Assembly (NCBI GenBank): GCA_038049695.1
Contig: CP142452.1
Span: 28,012,501-28,076,500, forward strand
Reading direction: 5' to 3'
Length of the DNA stretch: 64,000 bases
DNA from: Cinnamomum chago
Taxonomy: Eukaryota; Streptophyta; Magnoliopsida; Laurales; Lauraceae
In this document: positions 10,705-22,385 of the stretch, piece after piece
Layout of the letters: each line of letters opens with the position of its first letter
How positions within the stretch are numbered: position 1 is the first letter of the stretch
Made by a program: the position numbers and the translations under genes
The notes under the pieces: generated by a model
Seen by the model: only the letters and a program-made list of their open reading frames with translations
What the model was told of the DNA's origin: nothing
Databases searched by the model: none

Positions 10705-13700
10705 TGTTAGGAATTTTCTAGATTGCAATTTGATGGATGCATTATCATTCAAAGCATCATTTGATTTACACACTTGCATTGGTTTTAAATAAACTTGAAA
10801 TCTTGTTTTATTCATGCATTGCTTTTAAGATTTGTAAAAGTATTGATTTATGCATGATTTGTTTTTTCATCTTGGATGCATTTGATTTAGAAAAGAGTTT
10901 TCAAGAAATCAAGCAAGCCTTTGTTTTAAAAGTTTTGAAACTTTTTAGGCTTTTTATGTCATGTTTTAAAAACCTTTAAAATCTTTAAAACATGTTTTCC
11001 AAGCTTGATTTAGTGGCCAAAAGGTCCCCCAAAGAAATAACTTTGAAAAGTGCAAAAGTTGGAAATTTTGCAAAAAGGGGGTTGTCCCGGCAGTGTCGTC
11101 GGTCGACCGAGAGGCAGGTCTCGGTCGACCGAGACAACTGCAGGCAAAAATTGCCTGGGAGCACCAACGGTCAGAAATATGACCGTTGTGTGTTCTCGGT
11201 CGACCGAGGCCTGTTTCTCGGTCGACCGAGAACTAGCCGTTGGCCACTTTTCCCTATAAAAATGTTTTTTTTTCCCTTGCCTCATTGCACCACTCTAAGT
11301 CTTTTCCAAGTTATATCTTCTAGAGTTGGTGAGTCCTCAAAGTGTTCTCTCATGGACAACCTTTTCAAGACCTTAGGTGTATTTTCAAAGGTAGACTATT
11401 TGAGTAACCTTAAGGCCTTGATACCCCTAGACCAACCTATTCTTTTTAGTTATATCTATTTGTTGGTCTTGATACATTTGCATTTTGTTTCTTTATAGTC
11501 ACATCTTTTAAAATGCAATGTTTCTTTGTGATCATTTGATTTTGTCTTCATGATCTTTTAAGTTATATCTCATGGTTTTCAAAATCCTTTGATTGCAATT
11601 CTTTCATGATGGATTTGCATGTTGTTCATTTAGTAATATCTCTTGTTGTGCATATCTATTCATGATCAATTGATTGTGATTACAAATGCTTTCATAGCTA
11701 GTTTTTCATGATCAATTGATGTTGGAAAATCATTTGATGATTGTCATAATTATATCCTTTTTGAATCAAATGATTTGAATCTATTTAAGTTTTCCATTGA
11801 TTTTCAAGTTATATCTCTTGATATGGAAATTTGTAAGTGTCTATTGTTTTTAGATATTGAAAACTTTACAATAGTACACTTCTTGTTTTTCAAAGTCACT
11901 TGCTCTTAATTCTATAAATGATTCTTTGTTGAAATTTCATACATTGAAGTGATTTGAAAAACTTTGGAAAATGTTCTAAGCTTTATTAGTTATATTTATA
12001 GAAGCATTTTCCTTGAATTTATTTCCTTGTGCCTAATTATGATTGTATCATTTGGAAGGAAATAATTTTTACAAACATTTTGCATCTTTGCTCATTGAGT
12101 TACATTCTTTATGCAAATTGATTTTGTTGTCTTACATTGCATGGTTGGATATGTTTTCATTGATTTGCATGTTTGTGCCTTAACTTGGTATATGTTTTCA
12201 TTAATGCAAATTGATGAGTGTTTATGTGCTTTATAGTAAAATCTTGTATTTGAGCTTTTTAAGTACATTTGTGATTTAATGTGCTAAGTTCATTTGGTGT
12301 AAACCCCATATCTTTTTCCATTGCATTGTAAGCTTAGTACATTTGCTAAGAGTGGAGATGTTACATGATAGCTTAATGGATCATTTTAGATGAATTGGAA
12401 TTAAACCATTGTTCTTAATAGGTATATCCATTTATGTGGTCCATCTTCATCTTTATGTGATCCATGATGTCTCTCTAACTTCATACCTTCTTGTGCTTAC
12501 ATAGTTATATTCTTTATTGATGATATGGTATGAGTTAGATCTTGAGTGTTGATTGATCCTCTCTATGCAAATGTCAAAGTGTTCTATGTATGGTTGTGAT
12601 CTTAGTTCTATTTGTTGAAACCATACTAGAACTCAAATCCATCCTCTATGCTTTATAGTCATTTCTTTTTGGATGGTTATGATGTTGATTCATGTATATG
12701 CTATAAGTGGTATCAGAGCGGGTTACTCCATTTTAGGGCTTAACAACCCGGAGTTGATCCTTGCTAGATTTGGACCCTAGTGTTGTGATTTATTGCATAT
12801 CTTTTTAAAGATTTCCACTATGTTTGAAAATGTTCTTTCCCTTGCCAAAAGTTGGGAATTTTTAACCCCTCCTTGAGAGGATTTGAGGCATATCAAAAGG
12901 GAAGAGAACCAAGGGATGAAGGGGAAGATTAGGAAAGCTAAAGCTTGGATTAATGAAGTTAAACCACCAAGTAGGCTCTTCCTTTCTTAATCATATGTTT
13001 GCATGCTTTTGTTTTATTTTTGGTAAATCATTTCTAGCATGTTAAACTATGTTTGTGTTGTGTCCTTAACATATTTTATGTTTTGAGTTGATTTATTGTT
13101 TTGGATACAACATCATATGATTCAATCCAAGTAGTACTTGAATTGGTAAATCAAAGTAGATCATGTTAATGAAAGAAACTTGGTAAATCATATGTAACAT
13201 GATTCCTATACTTGGTTGAATCTTTGGTTGTTGTTTTCCATCATAAGAAAATCACTTTCAAAAGTATCTTATGTTTTGGACTCAACTTCTTTACAAATCA
13301 TATGTTTTCATGTTTTGTTTTATCATTGGTAAATCTTAATAACATGTTAACCTATGATGTGTTGTATCCTTAGCATGTGTTATATTTTGAATAGATCTAT
13401 TGTTTTGGATACATCACCATTGATTCATCAAAGTAGTACTTTATCTTTGGTAAATCTAAGTAGATCATGTTAATGAAATATGTAACATGATTCATATACT
13501 TTGTTGAATCATTGGTTGTTGTTTTTCCATCATAAGAAAATCTCTCTCAAATGTATCTTATGTTTTGGATTCAACATCATTACAAATCATATGTGTATTA
13601 TTGTTTTAAAGTTTCACAACTTGCATCACTTTGATAGGTAAATCATTTTCAAGTTGTATTTATAATTACATATGATTTGTCCCCTCTTTTCAATCAAATC

Positions 13701-13806
13701 TATTTTTATGTTTTGAGCTTCATTGGTGATTTGATTGACATCCCTATGCATCACATGTTTAGAGCTAATCCATTTCATACAACTTGTGTAACTTTGATAT
13801 CATCCT
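10705..13806 (+). mobile_element. 5' LTR of element E, 3' end deleted
   Basis: It matches 15332-18433 almost base for base, then breaks at the sequence GATATCAT and continues with internal spacer sequence (CCTAATACATGTTTCAAC). The missing part is the LTR end, the primer-binding site and whatever followed. Promoter palindromes lie at about 11095-11235 and the TATA box at 11255. Four open frames inside it are repeated exactly in the 3' LTR and are not genes. Confidence 0.9.
11282..12846 (+). other. 1.56-kb insert inside the LTR of element E (first copy)
   Basis: Relative to the other copia LTRs, the sequence just after the TATA box is interrupted by about 1565 bp, bounded by the imperfect direct repeat AAAATGTT(C)TTTCCCTTGCC (ending 11282 and 12846). 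The first part is homologous to the hairpin spacer at 51926-52763. The last part begins at 12709 with TGGTATCAGAGCGGGTTACT, a primer-binding-site motif. The same insert is at 15909-17473, so it was part of the LTR before this copy inserted. Confidence 0.8.
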
Positions 13807-15331
13807 AATACATGTTTCAACTTCATAGTAGTGATCTTGATCATATGAAACTCTTTGAAATCCATTCCTCATATTTCTATGTGTTTGATGGATAACTTAG
13901 ATGTTGAATTCATATGATTTAGTCACTTTATAAATTGCATGCATTTCAAAGTCATATCTTTTTGCATTGCAATTTCTCTTGTTCATCACTATGCTCAATA
14001 GTTATATCTTTAAAAGTGATGAATATGCATTTATGATGCTTGATGGAATTTTGTCACATTCTTGCTCTTTATCATGTTATCAAATTCAATTGGTTTCATT
14101 TGGTATAATGTTTGATTGATTTGATTTCTTGTGAATGTGATAAATCTTGTGTGCATTGGATTGAACTTGATAAGTAATATGATTGTTCCATGTCACACAC
14201 CATTAGCATCATAATGTTCATGTTGCCACCTCTTTTGCTCTTATAGGTATATCTCATGACCACCATGTTTATGTGTTCATAATATTGGTTGGTTATTAGT
14301 TGAGGTTGGCTTCATGTTTGAATTTCTTTTCACTCTTTCATGCACCTTAATAAGTCATATTTATTGATTGAATGAAATGATTTTCAAAATCTTACATAGC
14401 ATATGATTTTCATAAGTAATATTGATTGATGCTATGTTTGAGTAAACCCCATATCATGGATAGCTCTAATTTGGATTTTTCCTAATAGGTATATTTTTAA
14501 ATCCATTTTAGAGTGATTGATTTAAATAGTCATATCCTAAATCTCAATTGGTATTCTTTGTCTTTCCAATTGATATCCATGATGGCTTTTCCCATAGACC
14601 TTGCTTTCTTTTGGCAATTTGATCATATGAGCTTGATAGTTAAATGAATCTAATCCTTTCTTTGAAGTTGACCCTCACTTGGTTAAACCATCTTCTTCTT
14701 GTACCTAATAGTTAAATCTTTGTCAAAAGTTTGACAAAAGAAGAGAATGGATTGAGGGGGAGTGTAAACCTTCATAGGAAGTATTAGTTGTGATCAAATT
14801 GACCCTAGGATTGCCTTTGAACCCTTAGAGACTACTACCTCACATGATAGCCTGTTATGTATTTCATTTTCGATTTCATTTGTTAACAGGTGCTACTAAA
14901 GGTATTTTCCTTATTTCATGTGTGTAGGTACCTTTGCAATTTAATGGCAAAGGGGGAGAAATTATGCAAGTTCTCAAAAGGGTGAAGAGAATGTCCAAGC
15001 TTCCTAAGGGGAGAGTTGTGTATGATCTTCTACAAAGGGAGAGAATGCATACCTTGCCAAAGGGAGAAAGAGGCATGGTCAAAGGGGGAGAGCAAATAGA
15101 AGAAAGAAAGCCTGGAGTTAAAGAAGATGCTTGGATAAAGAAAGAAAGAAGAAAGAAAGCTTGAAGGTTGATCAAGCTCCAAGCATCATGAAGATTGAAG
15201 TCCAAGAGCCCAAGCTATGAGAAGAAGCATCCAAGAAGATTTCAAGCCTTGTCCAGCTGAGGGGGAGCTGAAGACTAAGTGTGTATTGTCAGTGGTGAGT
15301 GTGTTTGCCATCAAATTGCAAAGGGGGAGAT
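13807..15331 (+). mobile_element. Internal remnant of element E: hairpin spacer and polypurine region
   Basis: 13807-14880 is homologous to the second half of the spacers at 52769-53870 and 55600-56720 and is full of inverted repeats, for example CTCTAA-TT-TGGATTT with AAATCCA-TT-TTAGAG (14464-14513) and ACATAGCAT with ATGCTATGT (14394-14437). 14881-15331 carries about seven purine tracts such as CAAAGGGGGAGA. The last of these, at 15318-15331, abuts the 3' LTR. No coding domain is present. Confidence 0.82.
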
Positions 15332-18300
15332 TGTTAGGAATTTTCTAGATTGCAATTTGATGGATGCATTATCATTCAAAGCATCATTTGATTTACACAC
15401 TTGCATTGGTTTTAAATAAACTTGAAATCTTGTTTTATTCATGCATTGCTTTTAAGATTTGTAAAAGTATTGATTTATGCATGATTTATTTTTTCATCTT
15501 GGATGCATTTGATTTAGAAAAGAGTTTTCAAGAAATCAAGCAAGCCTTTGTTTTAAAAGTTTTGAAACTTTTTAGGCTTTTTATGTCATGTTTTAAAAAC
15601 CTTTAAAATCTTTAAAACATGTTTTCCAAGCTTGATTTAGTGGCCAAAAGGTCCCCCAAAGAAATAACTTTGAAAAGTGCAAAAGTTGGAAATTTTGCAA
15701 AAAGGGGGTTGTCCCGGCAGTGTCGTCGGTCGACCGAGAGGCAGGTCTCGGTCGACCGAGACAACTGCAGGCAAAAATTGCCTGGGAGCACCAACGGTCA
15801 GAAATATGACCGTTGTGTGTTCTCGGTCGACCGAGGCCTGTTTCTCGGTCGACCGAGAACTAGCCGTTGGCCACTTTTCCCTATAAAAATGTTTTTTTTT
15901 CCCTTGCCTCATTGCACCACTCTAAGTCTTTTCCAAGTTATATCTTCTAGAGTTGGTGAGTCCTCAAAGTGTTCTCTCATGGACAACCTTTTCAAGACCT
16001 TAGGTGTATTTTCAAAGGTAGACTATTTGAGTAACCTTAAGGCCTTGATACCCCTAGACCAACCTATTCTTTTTAGTTATATCTATTTGTTGGTCTTGAT
16101 ACATTTGCATTTTGTTTCTTTATAGTCACATCTTTTAAAATGCAATGTTTCTTTGTGATCATTTGATTTTGTCTTCATGATCTTTTAAGTTATATCTCAT
16201 GGTTTTCAAAATCCTTTGATTGCAATTCTTTCATGATGGATTTGCATGTTGTTCATTTAGTAATATCTCTTGTTGTGCATATCTATTCATGATCAATTGA
16301 TTGTGATTACAAATGCTTTCATAGCTAGTTTTTCATGATCAATTGATGTTGGAAAATCATTTGATGATTGTCATAATTATATCCTTTTTGAATCAAATGA
16401 TTTGAATCTATTTAAGTTTTCCATTGATTTTCAAGTTATATCTCTTGATATGGAAATTTGTAAGTGTCTATTGTTTTTAGATATTGAAAACTTTACAATA
16501 GTACACTTCTTGTTTTTCAAAGTCACTTGCTCTTAATTCTATAAATGATTCTTTGTTGAAATTTCATACATTGAAGTGATTTGAAAAACTTTGGAAAATG
16601 TTCTAAGCTTTATTAGTTATATTTATAGAAGCATTTTCCTTGAATTTATTTCCTTGTGCCTAATTATGATTGTATCATTTGGAAGGAAATAATTTTTACA
16701 AACATTTTGCATCTTTGCTCATTGAGTTACATTCTTTATGCAAATTGATTTTGTTGTCTTACATTGCATGGTTGGATATGTTTTCATTGATTTGCATGTT
16801 TGTGCCTTAACTTGGTATATGTTTTCATTAATGCAAATTGATGAGTGTTTATGTGCTTTATAGTAAAATCTTGTATTTGAGCTTTTTAAGTACATTTGTG
16901 ATTTAATGTGCTAAGTTCATTTGGTGTAAACCCCATATCTTTTTCCATTGCATTGTAAGCTTAGTACATTTGCTAAGAGTGGAGATGTTACATGATAGCT
17001 TAATGGATCATTTTAGATGAATTGGAATTAAACCATTGTTCTTAATAGGTATATCCATTTATGTGGTCCATCTTCATCTTTATGTGATCCATGATGTCTC
17101 TCTAACTTCATACCTTCTTGTGCTTACATAGTTATATTCTTTATTGATGATATGGTATGAGTTAGATCTTGAGTGTTGATTGATCCTCTCTATGCAAATG
17201 TCAAAGTGTTCTATGTATGGTTGTGATCTTAGTTCTATTTGTTGAAACCATACTAGAACTCAAATCCATCCTCTATGCTTTATAGTCATTTCTTTTTGGA
17301 TGGTTATGATGTTGATTCATGTATATGCTATAAGTGGTATCAGAGCGGGTTACTCCATTTTAGGGCTTAACAACCCGGAGTTGATCCTTGCTAGATTTGG
17401 ACCCTAGTGTTGTGATTTATTGCATATCTTTTTAAAGATTTCCACTATGTTTGAAAATGTTCTTTCCCTTGCCAAAAGTTGGGAATTTTTAACCCCTCCT
17501 TGAGAGGATTTGAGGCATATCAAAAGGGAAGAGAACCAAGGGATGAAGGGGAAGATTAGGAAAGCTAAAGCTTGGATTAATGAAGTTAAACCACCAAGTA
17601 GGCTCTTCCTTTCTTAATCATATGTTTGCATGCTTTTGTTTTATTTTTGGTAAATCATTTCTAGCATGTTAAACTATGTTTGTGTTGTGTCCTTAACATA
17701 TTTTATGTTTTGAGTTGATTTATTGTTTTGGATACAACATCATATGATTCAATCCAAGTAGTACTTGAATTGGTAAATCAAAGTAGATCATGTTAATGAA
17801 AGAAACTTGGTAAATCATATGTAACATGATTCCTATACTTGGTTGAATCTTTGGTTGTTGTTTTCCATCATAAGAAAATCACTTTCAAAAGTATCTTATG
17901 TTTTGGACTCAACTTCTTTACAAATCATATGTTTTCATGTTTTGTTTTATCATTGGTAAATCTTAATAACATGTTAACCTATGATGTGTTGTATCCTTAG
18001 CATGTGTTATATTTTGAATAGATCTATTGTTTTGGATACATCACCATTGATTCATCAAAGTAGTACTTTATCTTTGGTAAATCTAAGTAGATCATGTTAA
18101 TGAAATATGTAACATGATTCATATACTTTGTTGAATCATTGGTTGTTGTTTTTCCATCATAAGAAAATCTCTCTCAAATGTATCTTATGTTTTGGATTCA
18201 ACATCATTACAAATCATATGTGTATTATTGTTTTAAAGTTTCACAACTTGCATCACTTTGATAGGTAAATCATTTTCAAGTTGTATTTATAATTACATAT

Positions 18301-19110
18301 GATTTGTCCCCTCTTTTCAATCAAATCTATTTTTATGTTTTGAGCTTCATTGGTGATTTGATTGACATCCCTATGCATCACATGTTTAGAGCTAATCCAT
18401 TTCATACAACTTGTGTAACTTTGATATCATTAACAAGTTGTTACTTTTAACATGTGATTGCATTATATCCTCAATCATAAATGTTTTTGAGCTAAAACTT
18501 TCAAAAGCCTTAGGCATACATTTATGAGCTTTCATTTTCAAAATGATTGAGGACCACACACACACACTTCATTTGTTTTCATCTTTGCATTCATAGTGTG
18601 AGTGTGTATTTGTATTTCACTTCCATATCCGCCTATTTAAGAGGCAATGTAATGAGCTTAATAGAATCTCCATCAAGTGTATGTAAGACACTAACTTAGT
18701 GAGATAACCAACCTTGTGGTTGAAGAGGTTATTGCTTAGCCTATGAAAGCATAATGGATAGGTTGATGTTAAGCCTTGAAAAACATCAATGTAAAGGTTA
18801 TTGCTTAGCCTTGGAAAGCATATTGTAAAGGTTATTGCTTAGCCTATTGAAAAGCATAAATAGTGGAAATCCGGTGGGGTGTTGGATCACAAGCCGGTAG
18901 TGGATGTAGGCATTGAGGCCGAACCACTATAAATACTTGTGTGATGGTGCTTGCTTTGTGGTGATTGTTTTTATTAGCTTCCGCATATTGTTTGATAATC
19001 ATCACTTATGACTAGTTTGTTTTAAAGAAGTTAAAATTGTTAAAATTGGTCATAAAAGAAGCTCACCCTATTCACCCCCCCTCTAGGGTTCGGATCCAGG
19101 TGGAATTACA
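15332..19110 (+). mobile_element. 3' LTR of element E (3.78 kb)
   Basis: It starts TGTTAGG directly after the polypurine tract and ends ACA at 19110 before the TSD. It is twice the length of the other copia LTRs because of the insert at 15909-17473. A TATA box is at 15882. The U5 hairpin array is at 18720-18860, including one unit with the stem TTGATGTT/AACATCAA. The final bases (CTCTAGGGTTCGGATCC) match the other copia LTRs but the very end differs. Confidence 0.9.
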
Positions 19111-19591
19111 GAGACAAGTTAGGAGAGATTTATTACAAGAGTTGCTTGCACATGTAGACCACTACAAACAATTATATGCGGTGGAGAACAGAGTTGAGGA
19201 ATTGGTGGAAGCATTATCATACTATGATGACAACCCATCGATGGACAAATGGATGACTATGCCTGACATGGGGCACCTCATAGCGTCTCGTTATAATTTG
19301 GTGTTATACCACTTGGGCATAGAACAGTGTCTGACTTTCCTCCCATTGCGGTCTGTGCCAGTGCCGACACCTTCTCGGAACGAGCGAACAATAGGTTTTG
19401 TTAATCGGAATCATTTTGTTCAATTATTCTTAGTACCTGGTCATCCAATTCCGCCTATTGCAAATAAGTGGAGACAATTTCATCACTCTTGTGCGAATGG
19501 TTGGGAGACTCCATACAAGGATCGGATTGTACAATTCAAAGAGCTCGTAACTCCAAATGTATCAACATGTGAGACAATTGATTTGGATTGA
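19111..19591 (+). pseudogene. MULE gene 3' piece: rest of OTU cysteine-protease domain
   Basis: Removing element E and one GAGAC joins DEWR to QVRRDLLQEL, the expected OTU sequence. The catalytic Cys motif DGNC is on the other side of the insertion (Cys codon 10650) and the catalytic His motif NHFV is here (His codon 19412). The frame ends with TGA at 19589. OTU proteases remove ubiquitin-like modifiers; the fusion of an OTU domain to a MULE transposase is inferred from the shared frame. The open frame appears to begin at 19037, but those first codons belong to the LTR. Confidence 0.85.
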
Positions 19592-20261
19592 ATAGAACTA
19601 CCTGGTCATCCAAGCGAGTTTATGTTGCATGTAATAACTATTTTTAAACATTTGATGGAGTTTGGATGTGTTTTAGTAGTTTCTTTTTATTGTATTTAAT
19701 GAATGCTTTGATGTATGTACAAATTTTAAAACTATTAGGATGTATTGGTTTTGCCGCCTATTATAGGTTTTTAAAGGTGATGGGAGTCACAGTTAATGTT
19801 CGGAAACACATTGCTGAACAAATGCCATTTGTTCGACACTGTGTTTTCGAACAAACTAGATTTGTTCGGAAACACAGGGCCGAACAGATACCATTTGTTC
19901 GGCCCTGTGTTTCCGAACAAATGTCCAGTTCGTACCTTTCGAAGATTTTCATATCCACATTTGAAGATTTATGGTTCTACATCTGTAACAATTCAAGCAT
20001 ATTCCCAACATAAAATCAAAGGTAACATAACCAAAATACCATTTGAATTAACTAAAAAAGTACAACCACTTTTCAAATAAAAAACTACTTAAAAGAGGAT
20101 CCAAGTCTTATAACAACCATCCACATTACAAAAATAAAAAGAAATACAAGCATTCATTTTTGTTAGTCAAACTTCTTCATATTTCGTTAGTTGTTCCTTC
20201 CCCTTGTTGACCTGCTGCCGGTGTAACTCTGTGATCTCATGTGGGGATGTCGAATGGTTCG
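19592..20261. other. Convergent intergenic gap with two large hairpins
   Basis: The MULE frame ends on the left and the plant-mobile-domain pseudogene ends on the right. The gap holds an imperfect hairpin at 19797-19852 and a perfect one at 19861-19921 (26-bp arms 19861-19886 and 19896-19921, 9-base loop). All arms contain the core CCGAACAA or TTGTTCGG. Confidence 0.85.
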
Positions 20262-22060
20262 TTAAGCCTTGGCAATTGACATTCCCCGTAAAACGTGGGC
20301 AACGTGATTCACATGGGTATATAGTCCCCGTGGATCTTCAACCCAATGGTCCTCACTCCTTTCCATCACTTCATCAAGAATGAATAGTGCATCCGAATTA
20401 CACTGCTCATAGTCCACCGTACTGCTTGACTGTGTTTCGTCGGGTCTGGGCGCAAAATTAGAGTGATGATTTGGGTTTTGTAATATCCTCCACGAGACTC
20501 GTTTATACCAATCCATATACCCGGGAACACAATCTGCAGGACGCCTTACTGGTTGACTACGGTTCAATGTAGACAGTAGGTGATTAGGCCATCCCACCTA
20601 AATTTGATTCATGTATTGATACGTGATATGGTAGTCACGTGCTGTCAAACCCCGCGTAGCGCGAATGAGGGATAATGGCGGTGGAGGAATAGTTTGTACT
20701 CACCCAAACTGTCTGAGCACCCTATCCGGATGATAAGGCTCAACAACATCCATGTACTTGATGCATCCACAGTAGTATGCAACCTCGTTGAAAGGGTGAT
20801 AGCGCCTAACATCACGATATGGGTCCCAAGTGACCTGAAAATAGTGAATCCAAGAGTATAAGATATGAAAATACATAATACAGAATAATAACTTCATGTG
20901 ATAGAAAATGAGTATAAAAATTTGCGTAATTACCAAGTCAGTGCTCATGGAATCAAGTCTCTCTCGTAATGCCTGTAAAGGCGCAGACTCCCTACGAGAG
21001 ACCCATCGATGAACCCGGAGGTGATCGAGCTAATAGTGGATGTTTGGAGTTGGAGACAAACATTCAAAGTGCTCGTACACCCAAGCTTCAAATATAGTCA
21101 GGTAACCGGCAATTTGTTTAACTTCACGCCGGGTTGCTAACCCCAACTGCCTGTATAAGTATGCCAGTGCAGCTGTACCCCATGCATATGAACGTACATG
21201 ATCCAAATCCACCAGATCTGTAAGAAATATGATCGGCATCCTTGTGCCACTCTTGTCTGTGAACAACATACATCCCAGTAAGTACAGAAGGTAAGCTCTG
21301 ACTGCACAGTCAACCATCTCCTCTCCATCATCGTTAGACATTCCACCAAACCTTTCCCGTAGCCACTCCAATCTAACAGATTGGCCCCGCACCTGGATCA
21401 GCTCACCATGTGCCTCTATGGGTTCTACTCCTAGTGCATCAATAAGGAGTGCTTGAGCTTCCTCATATGTCATTCTATCATTATACGAGACAGTCCGCCC
21501 CGTCACTGGGATGCCTATGATGGATGCAACATCATCTAAAGTGATGGTCATCTCGCCAAATGGCATGTGAAAGGTGTTAGTCTCAGGTTGCCACATTTCC
21601 ACAAAACCCGATACAATAATCTTATTGATAGAGCGGTATGATCAGTCCCTAAGGGAGCCAAACTGGACCTAGACATCCATCGCCTGAACCTATCAGACCC
21701 ATTCAATTGCCATTGCCACAATGACACTTTCTGACCATGGCTTAGACACTTCAGTGGTCCTCGATCCTGCAGTCAACAATTGATACATCATTATCAAATA
21801 AATTCACAACTTAATTAATCAATCAAACTTCATATGAAACAAACAAAACACACCTGTCCACTCTAAATAAACCCAACTATATGTGTATCAAAGCTCGTCA
21901 ATAACGACCTATCTCGTGGCCCTGGAGCTGGTTGCTCTTCCATCTCTACTTGTTCTTCAGCTAGCTCATCAGGGACCTCCGGTTCTTCTACGACATCTTC
22001 CACCTGGTGGCGTCGCCTCCTATTTGAGGCGGTAGGTCGCACCTTGGAAGAGCTTGGTCA
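20262..22060 (-). pseudogene. Plant mobile domain (MAIN/MAIL-like) protein, decayed
   Basis: Minus-strand exons encode GPRDRSLLTSFDTHI, GPLKCLSHG, EMWQPETNTFHMPFGEMTITLDDVA (split here as a motif from 21602), RRESAPLQALRERLD and TWDPYRDVRRYHPF, the order typical of the plant mobile domain. Two canonical introns are visible: 21767-21853 and 20835-20933. In-frame stops occur at 21863, 21642, 21030, 20700 and 20598, and a frameshift lies near 21680, so it is a pseudogene. The upstream limit is uncertain. Plant mobile domain genes are often carried by MULE and gypsy elements; together with the convergent MULE gene this looks like one composite element. Confidence 0.82.
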
Positions 22061-22257
22061 GTCTATATCTGAAATATAGAAATAAATTTTTTGAAGAATA
22101 ACAGAAAACTATGTTTTTAGAATAAGCAAATAATGCCATATAGATGAAAACAAAAATAAAAATCAATGTTTTATGTGGGTCACGAAATGTAACTGAAAAA
22201 ATAAAAACCACTCTATCTTTCAACATATTCATAAAACAAAAACCTTTGGAATGTTCA

Positions 22258-22378
22258 GACCTGAATGTCCGAACAAAAGGAACTTGTTCGGATATTAGTT
22301 TTCGAACAAATACATTTCGTTCGGACCTTAGTTTCCGAACAAATACCCTTTGTTCGGACATTCAGGTCCGAACAAAGG
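22258..22378. repeat. Nested CCGAACAA hairpins upstream of the PMD pseudogene
   Basis: A 20-bp perfect inverted repeat (22258-22277 with 22349-22368) encloses two further TTGTTCGG/CCGAACAA pairs. The core motif is the same as in the hairpins at 19797-19921 on the other side of the pseudogene. Confidence 0.85.
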
Positions 22379-22385
22379 GGATATG

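Larger units (their letters stand above)
10705..19110 (+). mobile_element. Young non-autonomous copia element E with TSD GAGAC
   Basis: The element starts TGTTAGGAAT and ends AATTACA, flanked by GAGAC at 10700-10704 and 19111-19115. It consists of a truncated 5' LTR (10705 to about 13806), an internal piece (about 13807-15331) and a complete 3' LTR (15332-19110). There is no gag, pol or 5' primer-binding site left. The two LTR copies are offset by exactly 4627 bp, and the only difference I found in the parts compared is G at 10861 versus A at 15488, so the insertion is recent. It splits the OTU domain of the MULE gene. Confidence 0.93.

Noticed and set aside
10992..11498. 168-codon open frame, repeated exactly at 15619-16125
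   Set aside because: It lies across the promoter palindromes and U5 of the copia LTR; the exact repeat is the LTR duplication, and no domain is seen.
12709..12728. Primer-binding site of a nested intact element
   Set aside because: No LTR ends immediately upstream of it and the same sequence is inside both LTRs of element E, so it is captured sequence.
14934..15164. 76-codon Lys/Arg/Glu-rich frame in element E
   Set aside because: It translates a run of polypurine tracts; not conserved as a frame in the other copies.
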